From assembly GCF_036345255.1 (NCBI RefSeq), contig NZ_CP107783.1, positions 5,626,001 to 5,690,000 of the forward strand: DNA of 64,000 nucleotides, given 5' to 3'. Within the stretch, counting starts at the first letter, position 1. The number at the start of each line of letters is the position of its first letter. The stretch is from Streptomyces sp. NBC_00569 (GTDB lineage: Bacteria; Actinomycetota; Actinomycetes; Streptomycetales; Streptomycetaceae). Under the pieces are notes generated by a model. The model was not told the origin of the DNA. It was given only the letters and a program-made list of their open reading frames with translations, and made no database searches. Position numbers and translations under genes: made by a program. This document shows, in pieces, positions 17,841 to 28,499 of the stretch.

Positions 17841-18533
17841 CTAGGCAAGGCCCCCGGGCCGGGCGTTCACCGGACCCCACGCCTGCCGCATCGCCCGCGC
17901 GAACGTGTCCGCGAGCTTGCGCTCACCGCTCGCGTTCGGGTGCGTGCCGTCGTACGTGTCCACGTGGATGTCGTACGACTCCGGCACCGACGCGAGGAGC
18001 AGGGGAGAACGGCCCGAGTCGAGGTCGGCGACCGCCTTCGCGAGGAGCATGTTGAAGTGCGCGACCTCCGCGGCGAACGGCGCGTCCGTCTCGGCGCGCA
18101 CGTTCGGGATGACCGGCAGCAGGACCATCCGCACCCGAGGGTTCGCGGCGCGGGCGCCGGCGACGAAGCGGCGCACGTTCTGCGCGGTCTGCTCCGCGTT
18201 CGTGTAGAAGCCGAGATCTATCAGGCCGAGCGAGATGAGCAGGACGTCGGTGCGGGCGAGCGCGACCGCCTCCTCGATGACGGGAGCCATGTGCAGCCAG
18301 CCCTCGCCCCAGCCCGCGAGGTGGGCGCGCGGGAACGCGGGGTTCGCGTCCGCGTAGTCGTGCGACACCGCGGCGTTCGCCGTCTTGTCGTAGAGCGCCT
18401 CGCGCGGCCCGGCGATCTCGAACGCGCCGTCGCCGTACGTGGCCCGCAGATGCTGCCACATCCGGTAACGCCAGGTGAGTTCGCCCGCGCTGCCTATCGT
18501 CATGGAGTCACCGACGAATGTGAACCTGAGCAT
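17841..18533 (-). CDS. SGNH/GDSL-type hydrolase
   Basis: 230-residue esterase-fold protein. Block I is FVGDSMTIGSAG with the nucleophilic Ser near residue 9; the C-terminal block V DGTHPNASGERKLADTFA supplies the catalytic Asp and His. There is no signal peptide, so it is probably cytoplasmic. The ATG at 18533 was chosen because the conserved domain starts directly at MLRFTFVGDS; a longer frame upstream runs into the divergent gene. Substrate unknown. Confidence 0.85.
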   Translation of the reverse strand: MLRFTFVGDSMTIGSAGELTWRYRMWQHLRATYGDGAFEIAGPREALYDKTANAAVSHDYADANPAFPRAHLAGWGEGWLHMAPVIEEAVALARTDVLLISLGLIDLGFYTNAEQTAQNVRRFVAGARAANPRVRMVLLPVIPNVRAETDAPFAAEVAHFNMLLAKAVADLDSGRSPLLLASVPESYDIHVDTYDGTHPNASGERKLADTFARAMRQAWGPVNARPGGLA

Positions 18534-18602
18534 CCGCTCATCATCGCGGATCACGGGCGGGCGGAGTGTGTGACGCTGAGCACGCCCTGGCAAGCTGGGG
18601 GC

Positions 18603-19577
18603 ATGCGTTCGTTTCTGGGTGCGGCCGGAGCCGCCGTCGTTCTCGCGTTCGGTGCCACCGCCCCCGCAGTGGCGGACGACCCCGGCAGCGACGGGTTCAC
18701 CATCAAGGACCCCCGCATCACCGAGTCCAGCGGCCTCGCCGCCTCCCGGATCCACCCGGGCATCTACTGGACCCACAACGACAGCAGCGACGGCGCGTAC
18801 CTGTACGCGATCGACGGCAGGACCGGAAAGACCGTCGCCACCCTCACCCTGACCGGCGTCGGCGCCCCGCGCGACGTCGAGGCCATCTCCATCGGCCCCG
18901 ACGACAACCTCTACGTCGGCGACATCGGCGACAACCTCGGCGGCAAGTGGTCCCACGTGTGGATCTACAAGCTGCCGGAGCCGAAGGAACTGCGCGACCA
19001 GACCGTGCGGGCGACGCAGTTCACCGTGCAGTACGCGGACGGGCCCCGCAACGCCGAGGCGCTGATGGTCCATCCGAAGACCGGGCGCGTCTACATCGCC
19101 GAGAAGAACGAGGACGGCGGCGGCCTCTACGAGGGCCCCCAGAACCTGTCCGCGTCAGGCACGAACGTCTTCCGTCGCGTCTCCGGCATCGACCTGTGGG
19201 TGACGGACGGCGCGTTCTCGCCCGACGGCAAGCACCTCGCCCTGCGCGGCTACTTCGGCGGCATCTCGTACGCCTGGAAGGACGGCAAGCCCGTGCGCGA
19301 GGGGCAGTTGAACGTGCCGATGCAACCCCAGGGCGAGTCCGTCACGTACACCGCCGACGGGAAGACGCTGCTCTACGGGAGCGAGGGCCGGGGCAGCTCG
19401 GTGGAGCCCGTGCAGGTCGGCGACGGGTCCGGCGCCGACTCGAAGTCGCCCTCGGGGAGCGGTGATTCGGGCGACGGACCCATCGAAACGGGGCTCAGCG
19501 CGAGCGCGGTCGGGCTCGTCGTCGTGGTCATCGCCGTCTTCGGGATCGGGCGGCTGCTGAGGCGGCCGAAGAAGTAG
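18603..19577 (+). CDS. secreted beta-propeller-like protein with C-terminal membrane anchor
   Basis: 324 residues. A signal peptide (first 24 residues, ending APAVA before DDPGS) leads to a beta-rich body with repeated blades such as GLAASRIHPGIYWTHNDSSD, GDIGDNLGG and GAFSPDGKHLALRG, recalling WD40 or esterase-like propellers. Near the C-terminus a Ser/Gly-rich linker precedes a transmembrane helix (about 297-316) and a basic RLLRRPKK tail, so the protein is displayed outside the membrane. Function unknown. It diverges from the SGNH gene with a 69-nt gap. Confidence 0.72.
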   Translation: MRSFLGAAGAAVVLAFGATAPAVADDPGSDGFTIKDPRITESSGLAASRIHPGIYWTHNDSSDGAYLYAIDGRTGKTVATLTLTGVGAPRDVEAISIGPDDNLYVGDIGDNLGGKWSHVWIYKLPEPKELRDQTVRATQFTVQYADGPRNAEALMVHPKTGRVYIAEKNEDGGGLYEGPQNLSASGTNVFRRVSGIDLWVTDGAFSPDGKHLALRGYFGGISYAWKDGKPVREGQLNVPMQPQGESVTYTADGKTLLYGSEGRGSSVEPVQVGDGSGADSKSPSGSGDSGDGPIETGLSASAVGLVVVVIAVFGIGRLLRRPKK

Positions 19578-19663
19578 CGCGGCCGGGCTGCCACGCGAGC
19601 ACGGGGCTCGTCGGTTCAGCCGTCACGCCTCCATGGAGGCACTCCGCGGGCTTTCTGTCACCC

Positions 19664-19715
19664 TCTACGACGATGGGGCGCCCGGCGGAAGTGCCGGGCG
19701 CCCCATCGTCGTAGA
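19664..19715. terminator. 23-bp perfect stem bidirectional terminator
   Basis: The left arm (19664-19686) and right arm (19693-19715) are perfectly complementary over 23 bp around a 6-nt loop GGAAGT. It lies between the convergent beta-propeller and serC genes, 10 nt beyond the serC stop, so it can terminate both transcripts. Confidence 0.85.
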
Positions 19716-19725
19716 ACCGGTGCGA

Positions 19726-20853
<1,128 letters not shown>

Positions 20854-20938
20854 CTAGCGGCTCGCGGGAGCCTGGAATCACCGTGTCCGCCCGGTGAGAC
20901 TCACAGCCCGCCCCGCAGTGGCATCCAGGCGCTCCGAG

Positions 20939-22150
20939 TCAGCCGAACAGCCGTACCGGCAGCTCGAACAGGTCGTTCTGGGTCACCACCGGCTTGTGGC
21001 GAAGGGCCGTGGGCGGGACGGCGAGGGTGAGGCCGGGGAAGCGGGCGTACAGCGCGGGCAGCGCCACCGCCGCCTCCAGCCGGGAGAGCGCCGCCCCCGG
21101 GCACACGTGCGGGCCGTGGCCGAACGAGATGTGGCGGTTCGGGGAGGTGCGGGTGATGTCGAAGTCACCCGCGTCGGGGCCGTGGGCGGCCTCGTCCCGG
21201 CCGATCGCCCCGTACGACACGATCAGCGCGTCGCCCTTCGCGATCACCTTGTCGCCGACCGGTACGTCCTCGGCGGCGAAGCGGATCAGGACGTGCGACG
21301 TCGGTGTGGAGTAGCGCAGCGTCTCCTCGACCACGGCCTCCCACGACACCTCGCCGGAGAGGACCTGGGCGAGCTGCTCCGGGTGGGCGGACAGGTTCAC
21401 CACGGCGTTGACGATCAGCGAGATCGTCGTCTCGTGGCCCGCCGCGACCATGAGCTGGAGCGTGGAGACGATCTCCTCGTCGGTGAGCCGGTCGCCGTCG
21501 TCGCCCGCCGCCAGGATCAGCGCGCTCGTCAGGTCGTCGCCGGGCTCGGCGCGCCGGGCCGCCACCGTGGCCGCCATGATCCCGGCCAGCTCCGTCAGCG
21601 TCGCGACGACCTCCGCCGGCGGGGTCTGCGTCGAGAAGAACTTCTCGAACAGGACCTTCAGGCGGGGCAGCGCCGAGTCGTCGATGCCCATCAGGTCGGC
21701 GATCACGTACATGGGGAGGGGGTAGGCGAACGCGGCCTTGAGGTCGACGGTGGTGCCGTCCTCGGGAAGGGCGTCCAGGAGTTCCCCGGTGCGCCGCGCG
21801 ATCCGGTCGCGCATCAGCTCCACCCGGCGGGGCGTGAGGGCCTGCGCGACGAGCGTGCGCAGTCTGCGGTGGTCCTCGCCGTCGACCGTCAGCATGGAAC
21901 GGCCCGGGTTGGCGAGGCCGATCAGTGGCCAGTCGGCCGGGATCTCGCCGCGCCGCCACGCGTCCCACACGTCGATGTCCTTCACCAGGCGTCGGTCCGT
22001 GAGGAGTTGACGTGCCTCGGCGTGGTGCGTGACGGCCCATACGGGTACGCCGCCCGGCAGCTCGGCCTCGGCGAGGGGCCCCGCGGCGCGCAGTGCGGCG
22101 CTCTCGGCGTCGAGGTCGGTGACGAACGGGTCGAGGGCTATGCGGGGCAT
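20939..22150 (-). CDS. cytochrome P450
   Basis: 403-residue soluble bacterial P450. The heme Cys is C350 in SFGHGPHVCPG; the oxygen-activating I-helix motif is AGHETT (237-242) and the K-helix ExxR is ETLR (near 276). Start ATG 22150 with CAGGAG on the coding strand at good spacing; a longer frame upstream overlaps the divergent gene and was rejected. No ferredoxin or reductase is adjacent, so electrons must come from elsewhere. Substrate unknown; the sequence resembles CYP105/107-type biosynthetic and xenobiotic P450s. Confidence 0.9.
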   Translation of the reverse strand: MPRIALDPFVTDLDAESAALRAAGPLAEAELPGGVPVWAVTHHAEARQLLTDRRLVKDIDVWDAWRRGEIPADWPLIGLANPGRSMLTVDGEDHRRLRTLVAQALTPRRVELMRDRIARRTGELLDALPEDGTTVDLKAAFAYPLPMYVIADLMGIDDSALPRLKVLFEKFFSTQTPPAEVVATLTELAGIMAATVAARRAEPGDDLTSALILAAGDDGDRLTDEEIVSTLQLMVAAGHETTISLIVNAVVNLSAHPEQLAQVLSGEVSWEAVVEETLRYSTPTSHVLIRFAAEDVPVGDKVIAKGDALIVSYGAIGRDEAAHGPDAGDFDITRTSPNRHISFGHGPHVCPGAALSRLEAAVALPALYARFPGLTLAVPPTALRHKPVVTQNDLFELPVRLFG

Positions 22151-22199
22151 GGGAGTTGCTCCTGTCGTGGCGAACTGTTGTCGTTCCCGGGGGAGATGC

Positions 22200-25157
22200 A
22201 TGCTGGGAGGCATGGCTGGCACCGTGGGAAACCAGGATCCGGAAGGTATCGCGAGGGCGTTGCGCGGCGTCGTGCGCGGGGAGGTCGACTTCTCCGCGGC
22301 CGCGCGGGCTCTGATGACCATGGACGCTTCGAACTACCGGAGAGTTCCCGTCGGTGTCGTGGCGCCGCGCGACGCCGAGGACGTGGCGGCCGCGCTCGCG
22401 GTCTGCCGCGAACACGGAGTGCCGGTCGTGGCACGCGGGGGCGGAACGTCGATCGCGGGGCAGGCGACCGGGACGGGTGTCGTCATGGACTTCACGCGGC
22501 ACATGAACCGCATCGTGGAGCTCGACCCGGAGACGCGAACTGCTGTGGTGCAGCCGGGAGTTGTGCTCGACCGGCTCCAGGAAGCGGGCGCACCGCACGG
22601 TCTGCGGTTCGGGCCCGACCCGTCCACGCACAGTCGGTGCACGATCGGCGGGATGATCGGGAACAACTCGTGCGGGTCGCATTCGGTGGCCTATGGAACG
22701 ACAGCTGACAATATCTGTTCTCTGTCATCTGTCATCTGTCAATCCAACGGTGACATTCGTCAGCCCACCCTGGCCCGTGGCTGGCAAGGTGCCCCCGACG
22801 CCCTCCGCCCGCTGATCGAGGGCGAGTTGGCGCTCCTGCGCACCGGATTCCCCGACCTGCCGCGCCGCATCTCCGGGTACGCCGCCGACGCCCTGCTTCC
22901 CGAGAACGGTGTCGACCTCGCCCGATTCCTCTGCGGCACCGAAGGCACCCTCGGCATCGTCACCGAGGCGACCGTCCGGCTCGTCGAGGCGCCACGCGCG
23001 CGTGCCCTCGCGGTGCTCGCCTACGCCGACGAGAGTGCCGCCGCCGAGGCCGCCGCGGGGCTCCTGCCGCACGGGCCGCTCACCGTCGAGGGCATGGCCG
23101 CCGACCTCGTACGGGAACAGGCCGGCCTGCCGAAGGGCGGCGCCTGGCTGTTCGTCGAGACCGGCGGCGACACCCCGGCGCAGGCGCGCGCGCATGCCGA
23201 GGCGATCGTGCGGGCCGCGGCCGACGGCACCACGGACTCCCTCATCGTCGACGACCCCGCGGGCCAGCGCGCCCTGTGGCGCATCCGCGAGGACGCCTCC
23301 GGCACCGCGACCCGCATGCCCGACGGCACCGAGGCGTGGCCCGGCTGGGAGGACTGCGCCGTGCCGCCCGCCCGCCTCGGCCCGTATCTGCGGGACTTCC
23401 GGGGGCTCCTGTCGCAGCACGGCCTGCGCGGCACCCCGTACGGGCACTTCGGCGACGGCTGCATCCACGTGCGCATCGACTTCGACCTGCTCAGCGAGAC
23501 CGGCGTGCGGCGCTTTCGGCACTTCTCCGAGGATCTCGCCGAACTCGTCGTCGCGCACGGCGGATCGCTGTCCGGGGAGCACGGCGACGGGCAGGCCCGC
23601 GCCGAACTCCTGCCGAAGATGTACGGGCCCGAGCTGGTGGACCTCTTCGGGCGGATCAAGGACGTGTGGGACCCGGACGGCCTCCTCAATCCCGGCGTGC
23701 TCGTGCGCCCCGCCCGCCTCGACGAGAACCTGCGCTTCGCCGTCCTGCCGCGCGGCCCTGTCGACGTCGAGTTCGCCTACCCGCACGACGGGGGCGACTT
23801 CTCCGCCGCCGTGCGCCGCTGTGTGGGCGTCGCCAAGTGCCGTACGGAATCGGCCCCTTCGGGTGGCGTCATGTGCCCCTCCTTCCGGGTGACCGGCGAG
23901 GAGGCGCACTCCACGCGCGGGCGCGCGCGCCTGCTGCACGAGATGCTCGCCGGTGAGGTCGTCAAGGACGGCTGGCAGTCCACGGAGGTACGGGACGCGC
24001 TCGACCTGTGCCTGTCGTGCAAGGGGTGCCGTACGGACTGTCCGGTCGGCGTCGACATGGCCACGTACAAGGCGGAGTTCCTGCACCACCACTACGAAGG
24101 CCGCAGGCGGCCCGCGGCGCACTACTCCATGGGGTGGCTGCCGCGCTGGCTGCGTCTCGTGCAGCACGGGCGCGCGGCGGGTGCCGTCAACACCCTCGCG
24201 CGCGTGGGGCCGTTGGCCGCTCTCGGCAAACGGCTCGGCGGGATCGCCTCCGAGCGGAGGATTCCGCGGGTGGCCCCCGAGGCGTTCAGCGCGTGGTGGC
24301 GGCGTGATCTGCGGCGAAGGGTGCGGGTGGCCCGGCGGGGCGGCGCGGCACGGTTCGGCGGCGACGGGCCCGAGGTGGTCCTGTGGCCGGACACGTTCAC
24401 GGAGCACCTCGCGCCGCAGGTCGGACGGGCCGCCGTGCGGGTCCTCGAAGAGGCGGGGCTCTCCGTCCTGCTGCCCCCGACGCGCGTCTTCGACTACAGG
24501 CCGGACGGGCTCTCGGCGGTCGCCGGGCTTCTCCCGTCGCGCCGCGGCCGCGTCTGCTGCGGCCTCACCTACGTCTCCACGGGCCAGCTCGACCGTGCCC
24601 GCGCCGTCCTGCGCCGCACCCTCGACCTGATGCGGCCGGTCATCGACTCGGGCCTGCCCGTCGTCGTCCTGGAGCCGAGCTGCGCCGCCGCGCTGCGCAC
24701 CGACCTGCCGGAGCTGCTGCCGGACGAGCCGCGCGCCCGGCGCCTCGCCGACTCGGTCCTCACGTTCGCCGAGGCCCTGGAGCGGTTCGCCCCGCACTGG
24801 GACCCGCCCCGCGTCGACCGTCCCGCCGTCGGCCAGACCCACTGCCACCAGCACGCGGTCCTCGGCGACGCCGCCGAGCGCCGCCTGCGCGAACGGGCGG
24901 GACTGGAAGGCGAGTTGAGTGGCGGCTGTTGCGGCCTCGCGGGCAACTTCGGCTTCGAGGAGGGGCATTACGACGTGTCGGTGGCCTGCGCGGAGGAGCA
25001 GCTCCTGCCGGCGGTCCGCGCCGCCGACGACGGGGCGGTGGTCCTCGCGGACGGCTTCTCGTGCCGCACCCAGCTGGAGCAGCTGGAACGGGAAGGGGGC
25101 CGGCCGGGGCGGCACCTGGCGGAGGTCCTCGCGGAGGCGCTGGGGATCACTCCGTAG
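22200..25157 (+). CDS. FAD-binding and Fe-S oxidoreductase (GlcD-GlcF fusion type, D-2-hydroxyacid dehydrogenase)
   Basis: 985-residue two-part enzyme. The N-terminal half is a FAD_binding_4 flavoprotein (VPVVARGGGTSIAGQ near 75; GMIGNNSCGSHS) with its C-terminal oxidase domain ending HGDGQARAELLPKMYG. The second half has a ferredoxin-like CLSCKGCRTDCPVGVDM and the CCG-type heterodisulfide-reductase repeat (CCGLAGNFGFEEGHY). Such fusions oxidise lactate, glycolate or 2-hydroxyglutarate into the electron chain. Start ATG 22200 has GGGGGAG; ATG 22212 is an alternative. Around 22700-22765 the codon use turns AT-rich with tandem heptamers. Confidence 0.85.
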   Translation: MLGGMAGTVGNQDPEGIARALRGVVRGEVDFSAAARALMTMDASNYRRVPVGVVAPRDAEDVAAALAVCREHGVPVVARGGGTSIAGQATGTGVVMDFTRHMNRIVELDPETRTAVVQPGVVLDRLQEAGAPHGLRFGPDPSTHSRCTIGGMIGNNSCGSHSVAYGTTADNICSLSSVICQSNGDIRQPTLARGWQGAPDALRPLIEGELALLRTGFPDLPRRISGYAADALLPENGVDLARFLCGTEGTLGIVTEATVRLVEAPRARALAVLAYADESAAAEAAAGLLPHGPLTVEGMAADLVREQAGLPKGGAWLFVETGGDTPAQARAHAEAIVRAAADGTTDSLIVDDPAGQRALWRIREDASGTATRMPDGTEAWPGWEDCAVPPARLGPYLRDFRGLLSQHGLRGTPYGHFGDGCIHVRIDFDLLSETGVRRFRHFSEDLAELVVAHGGSLSGEHGDGQARAELLPKMYGPELVDLFGRIKDVWDPDGLLNPGVLVRPARLDENLRFAVLPRGPVDVEFAYPHDGGDFSAAVRRCVGVAKCRTESAPSGGVMCPSFRVTGEEAHSTRGRARLLHEMLAGEVVKDGWQSTEVRDALDLCLSCKGCRTDCPVGVDMATYKAEFLHHHYEGRRRPAAHYSMGWLPRWLRLVQHGRAAGAVNTLARVGPLAALGKRLGGIASERRIPRVAPEAFSAWWRRDLRRRVRVARRGGAARFGGDGPEVVLWPDTFTEHLAPQVGRAAVRVLEEAGLSVLLPPTRVFDYRPDGLSAVAGLLPSRRGRVCCGLTYVSTGQLDRARAVLRRTLDLMRPVIDSGLPVVVLEPSCAAALRTDLPELLPDEPRARRLADSVLTFAEALERFAPHWDPPRVDRPAVGQTHCHQHAVLGDAAERRLRERAGLEGELSGGCCGLAGNFGFEEGHYDVSVACAEEQLLPAVRAADDGAVVLADGFSCRTQLEQLEREGGRPGRHLAEVLAEALGITP
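22722..22742 (+). repeat. tandem heptamer (CTGTCAT)x3 inside the oxidoreductase gene
   Basis: CTGTCAT at 22722-22728 and 22729-22735 and CTGTCAA at 22736-22742, within an AT-rich island of about 65 bp that keeps the reading frame open. The reverse complement (ATGACAG units) matches the CTGACAG units in the DUF1446 gene at 32.24 kb. Confidence 0.7.
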
Positions 25158-25308
25158 GGCGTGTTCCGCCGGAGGGCGTGCCCTCCTGGGTCACTTCGTG
25201 GGGCATGTCCGTCGGTCCCGTCGGGGCACTCCGTAGGGCACGTTCCGCCGGATGGCGCGATCTGCCCGACCTCCTGGTCACTCCGCAGATCGCGCCCCGT
25301 CGGACGGC
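25148..25308 (+). repeat. degenerate tandem repeats between convergent genes
   Basis: Units beginning CACTCCGTAGGGC (25148), CACTTCGTGGGGC (25192), CACTCCGTAGGGC (25227) and CACTCCGCAGATC (25279). The 25148 and 25227 copies agree at 28 of 31 positions. The array covers the last codons of the oxidoreductase and the 3' end of the LysR gene. Confidence 0.65.
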
Positions 25309-26172
25309 ATGACCTCGTGGGCGAGTTCGACCAGGTCCCGTACGGCGGGGTGGCGTGGGCCGTCGCGCCAGGCGAGGACGACGGGCAGGTCGGGGGCGTC
25401 GGTCAGGGGGACGTAGACGACGCCCGGGTGCGGGTGCATGCCGGGAGTGGCGGTCGTCGTGACGCCCACCGCGCGGTCGGCCGCGATGGCCGCGAGCCAG
25501 TCGTCCGTGTTCGCCACGGTGATCGTCGCGGTCGGCCGGGCGGCGGGCGGCCAGAGGTCGAGGGCGGTGGTGCCGGAGACGGTGTTCACGGCGATGGTGT
25601 GGCCGGAGAGATCGGCGAGCGTGAGCGCGCCGCGCGGGGCGAGCGGGCTGTCGGACGGCACGGCCGCGACCCGGCTCTCCGTGTGCAGGAGCTCGGTGAC
25701 CAAACCGGGCGCGTCCACGGGCCCGCGCAGCAGCGCGACGTCGACGGCGCCGCGGGTCAGTCCGGCCGTGCGGTCGTCGATGCGCAGGAGTTCGAGGGGC
25801 ACGTCGGGATACCGCTCGCGCCAGCGCCGCAGCAGGGGCGTGGTGTACGGGCCCGCCGCCGACCAGGCGTGCCCGAGCCGCAGCGGGCGCCGCAGGGCGC
25901 GGACGGAGTCCAGGGCGTCCTCGAACGCGGCGACGGCGGCCGCCGCTCTCCTGGAACGCGCGCCCTTCGGCGGTCAGGGCGAGGTGGTGGGTGGAGCGGT
26001 CGACGAGCCGTACGCCGAGCGCGTCCTCGAGGGTCGCGAGGGTGCGCGAGACGGCGGGCTGGGTGAGGCGGAGCCGGGCGGCGGCGCGTGTGACGTTGCC
26101 CTCCTCGGCGATGGCGAGGAAGCAGCGCAGATGGCGCAGCTCCAGCGAGTGGAGGGCATACGGACCGCTCAT
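25278..26172 (-). pseudogene. LysR family regulator, frameshifted
   Basis: The N-terminal 75 residues are a LysR helix-turn-helix (LELRHLRCFLAIAEEGNVTR, AVSRTLATLEDALGVRLVD). The substrate-binding domain continues in another frame (PLELLRIDDRTAGLTRGAVD to the stop at 25278). The switch falls near position 25947: after LALTAEGRAFQE one extra base (or two missing) puts the expected AAAVAAFEDALDS out of frame. So the gene is broken, or the sequence has a one-base error. It diverges from the EamA exporter, which it would have regulated. Confidence 0.8.
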
Positions 26173-26328
26173 GTCTGCGGAGCATAACGGGAGCGCAGCC
26201 GGCATTTCACGGACCGAGTGCGGCGGTCCTAGCGTGGCGGGTGGGCTTGCGTCGCGCCGAACGTACGGGCGGTGGAACGTCAGCCGTAAAAGGGGTCCAC
26301 GATCATGACGTGGTGTACTACCTTGGAC

Positions 26329-26341
26329 GGTGGAGTCCACC
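26329..26341. promoter_or_regulatory. GGTGGA-G-TCCACC palindrome before the EamA gene
   Basis: Perfect 6-bp arms around one central base, 43 nt before the GTG at 26385 and within the LysR-EamA divergent gap; a candidate operator. No clean -35/-10 pair accompanies it. Confidence 0.35.
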
Positions 26342-26384
26342 CTATTGAACTGTGGGGGGTGGCGATGAAAGGGAAGGCTCAGAC

Positions 26385-27395
26385 GTGAACGTCTCACGGA
26401 CCGACCGGTCGGCGGCCGGCGCCGACGCGGCGGCCGCCGCACTGGTGCAGCCGGAGGTCGCGGTGGCGCAGCCGGAGGTGGCGGGCGCTCCCGCCGCACC
26501 CGAGGGTGCCGCGCCGAACGGCTCCCGCTGGGGCGCGCTCGGCCCGGTCGGACTCGTGCTCGGCGGCTGTGTGTCGGTGCAGTTCGGCGCGGCCGTCGCC
26601 GTCACCCTGATGCCGCGCGCCGGTGCGGTCGGTGTGGTCACCCTGCGGCTCGTGTTCGCCGCGATCGTGCTGCTCATCGTGTGCCGGCCGAAACTGCGCG
26701 GCCACTCGCGCGCCGACTGGGGCACCGTCGTCGCCTTCGGCGTCGCCATGGGCGGCATGAACATGCTCTTCTATCAGGCGGTGGAGCGGATCCCCCTGGG
26801 CCCGGCCGTCACCCTGGAGGTGCTCGGCCCGCTCGCCCTGTCGGTCTTCGCCTCCCGCCGCCTGGTCAACGCCGTCTGGGCCGGTCTCGCGCTCTGCGGC
26901 GTCTTCCTTCTCGGCGGGGGCGGCTTCGGCGGACTCGACCTGGTCGGCGCGGCCTTCGCCGTCTCGGCGGGCGGCATGTGGGCGGCGTACATCGTCTTCA
27001 GCGCCCGTACGGGGCGCAGGTTCCCGCAGGCGGACGGGCTCGCCCTCGCGATGGCGGTCGCGGCAGTGCTCTGCCTGCCGCTCGGCATCGCGGAGTCCGG
27101 CTCGAAGCTCGTCGTGCCGACGACGCTGGCACTCGGCGCGGCCGTCGCCGTCATGTCCTCGGTCCTCCCGTACACCCTCGAACTCCTCGCGCTGCGCCGC
27201 ATGCCCGCGTCCACCTTCGCGGTCATGATGAGCCTCGAACCGGCCATCGCCGCGCTCGCCGGATTCCTCATCCTCGACCAGGCCATGTCCGCCCTCGGTG
27301 CCCTGGCGATCGCCCTGGTCATCGCGGCCAGCATCGGCGCGGTGCGCACACAGGTGGGCCGGGGGAGGGCGAAGATTCCCGCGGAGAACGTCTGA
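26385..27395 (+). CDS. EamA/RhaT family exporter (DMT superfamily)
   Basis: 336-residue membrane protein with about 10 helices in two EamA repeats. The first is GLVLGGCVSVQFGAAVAVTL to the FYQAVERIPLGPAVTLEVLGPL segment; the second contains MPASTFAVMMSLEPAIAALAGF, the classic EamA signature. About 50 residues of Ala, Pro and Val precede helix 1. GTG 26385 was chosen for the GGGAAGG before it; GTG 26352 is possible. Related to the threonine/homoserine exporter RhtA. Substrate unknown. Confidence 0.85.
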   Translation: MNVSRTDRSAAGADAAAAALVQPEVAVAQPEVAGAPAAPEGAAPNGSRWGALGPVGLVLGGCVSVQFGAAVAVTLMPRAGAVGVVTLRLVFAAIVLLIVCRPKLRGHSRADWGTVVAFGVAMGGMNMLFYQAVERIPLGPAVTLEVLGPLALSVFASRRLVNAVWAGLALCGVFLLGGGGFGGLDLVGAAFAVSAGGMWAAYIVFSARTGRRFPQADGLALAMAVAAVLCLPLGIAESGSKLVVPTTLALGAAVAVMSSVLPYTLELLALRRMPASTFAVMMSLEPAIAALAGFLILDQAMSALGALAIALVIAASIGAVRTQVGRGRAKIPAENV

Positions 27396-27408
27396 CCGAG
27401 CCGTCCGC

Positions 27409-27502
27409 TCAGATCCGCCCGCGCGCCGCCGCCCCCACGAACGCGGTGAACGCCTCCGGCGAGACGCGGAAGGTGCCGAGGCGGGGGGCCTTGGAGTCGC
27501 GT
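27409..27502 (-). pseudogene. 3' remnant of a DUF397 gene
   Basis: On the minus strand the last 31 or so codons read RDSKAPRLGTFRVSPEAFTAFV and end GAAARGRI before the stop. This is the C-terminal half of DUF397, a short protein that usually sits beside an XRE regulator in Streptomyces. The N-terminal half should lie to the right, but the TnpB fragment begins there instead, so the gene was cut by insertion or deletion. Confidence 0.7.
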
Positions 27503-28465
27503 ATGGCCCTGAACATCACCCGTGTGCACCGCCGTTGGGGCATGGTCAACATCCCCAGGATCGGCCGGGTCCCCTTCCGCTGGACCAAAGACCTCCCGGT
27601 CGGCAAGCAGGCGAACACCGAAAACCGGATCACCGGAGCCCGGCTGGTCAAGGACGCCCTCGGCTGGCACATCGCCTTCCGCGTCCAGACCCTCGAAGCC
27701 AAGCCAGAGCCCCACCAGGGGCCGGAGGTCGGCATCGACGCCGGGGTGAACCTGCCCCTCGCCCTCTCCGACGGCAACCACCACAACCACGGCCGCCCGC
27801 CCCGTCTCCCCGACGGGACGGCCGACCGCGACAAGTGGCTGACCCCGGACGAGAAGGCCAAACTGCTGCGCCTGGAACAGCGTGCTGCCCAGCGCAAGCA
27901 GCACCGCAAGAACGGGGAGAAGACCTCCCGCCGCTTGCAGCGCACCTACGACCAGATCAAGCAGCTCCGCGCAACAGCCACGCGTCGCGCCGTTGACTGG
28001 CAGCACAAGACCACCACCGCCATCGCCCAGCAGTACGGCACCGTCGTGGTCGAAGCACTCACCATCACGAACATGGTCAAGTCAGCCAAGGGCACCATCG
28101 AGGAACCAGGGAAGAACGTCGCGCAGAAGTCCGGCCTGAACCGCTCCATCAGCCAGGAGGCATGGGGCCGGACCGTGACGATGCTGACGTACAAGACCGC
28201 CCGCCAGGGCGGCACCCTGCACAAGGTCCCCGCCCCCGGCACCTCCCTGCGCTGCTCGGCCTGTGGGTTCACCACACCCGGCAGCCGACAGGACCAGGCC
28301 ACGTTCGTGTGCAAGAACGAAGGCTGCGGATGGTCCGGCAACGCCGACTGGAACGCGGCCCGGAACATCTTGCACCTGTACCGGATGGGCCACGCGCTCA
28401 TCCCGGCTGCCGGGAGGGCAGTCGTCAGGCGTCCCCGCGGCGTCAAGCCCGCCACCGCAAGGTAG
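27503..28465 (+). pseudogene. tnpB: RNA-guided endonuclease TnpB, N-terminally truncated
   Basis: Reading from ATG 27503 gives 320 residues; full-length Streptomyces TnpB proteins are near 400-430, and the missing part is the N-terminal wedge/REC region. The nuclease half is intact: RuvC-I D79 (VGIDAGV), RuvC-II E184 (VVVEALTITNM), the zinc finger CSACG (251-255) with CKNEGC (270-275), and RuvC-III D282 (GNADWNAARN). The frame is open but the start is probably an artefact of the deletion. The gene abuts a DUF397 remnant. Confidence 0.8.
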
Positions 28466-28472
28466 GCAGGAA

Positions 28473-28494
28473 TCTCCCTCGTTCACGAGGGAGA
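28473..28494 (+). ncRNA. right-end hairpin, possible omega-RNA 3' part
   Basis: Perfect 9-bp stem with TTCA loop just after the tnpB stop. In IS605-type elements the guide (omega) RNA overlaps the tnpB 3' end and the right end, so this stem is the likely scaffold end. Function here is inferred only. Confidence 0.4.
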
Positions 28495-28499
28495 ACACT

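Noticed and set aside
17016..18602. N-terminal extension of the beta-propeller gene and of the SGNH gene
   Set aside because: The extensions run through oppositely oriented genes; signal peptide and GDSM block define the true starts.
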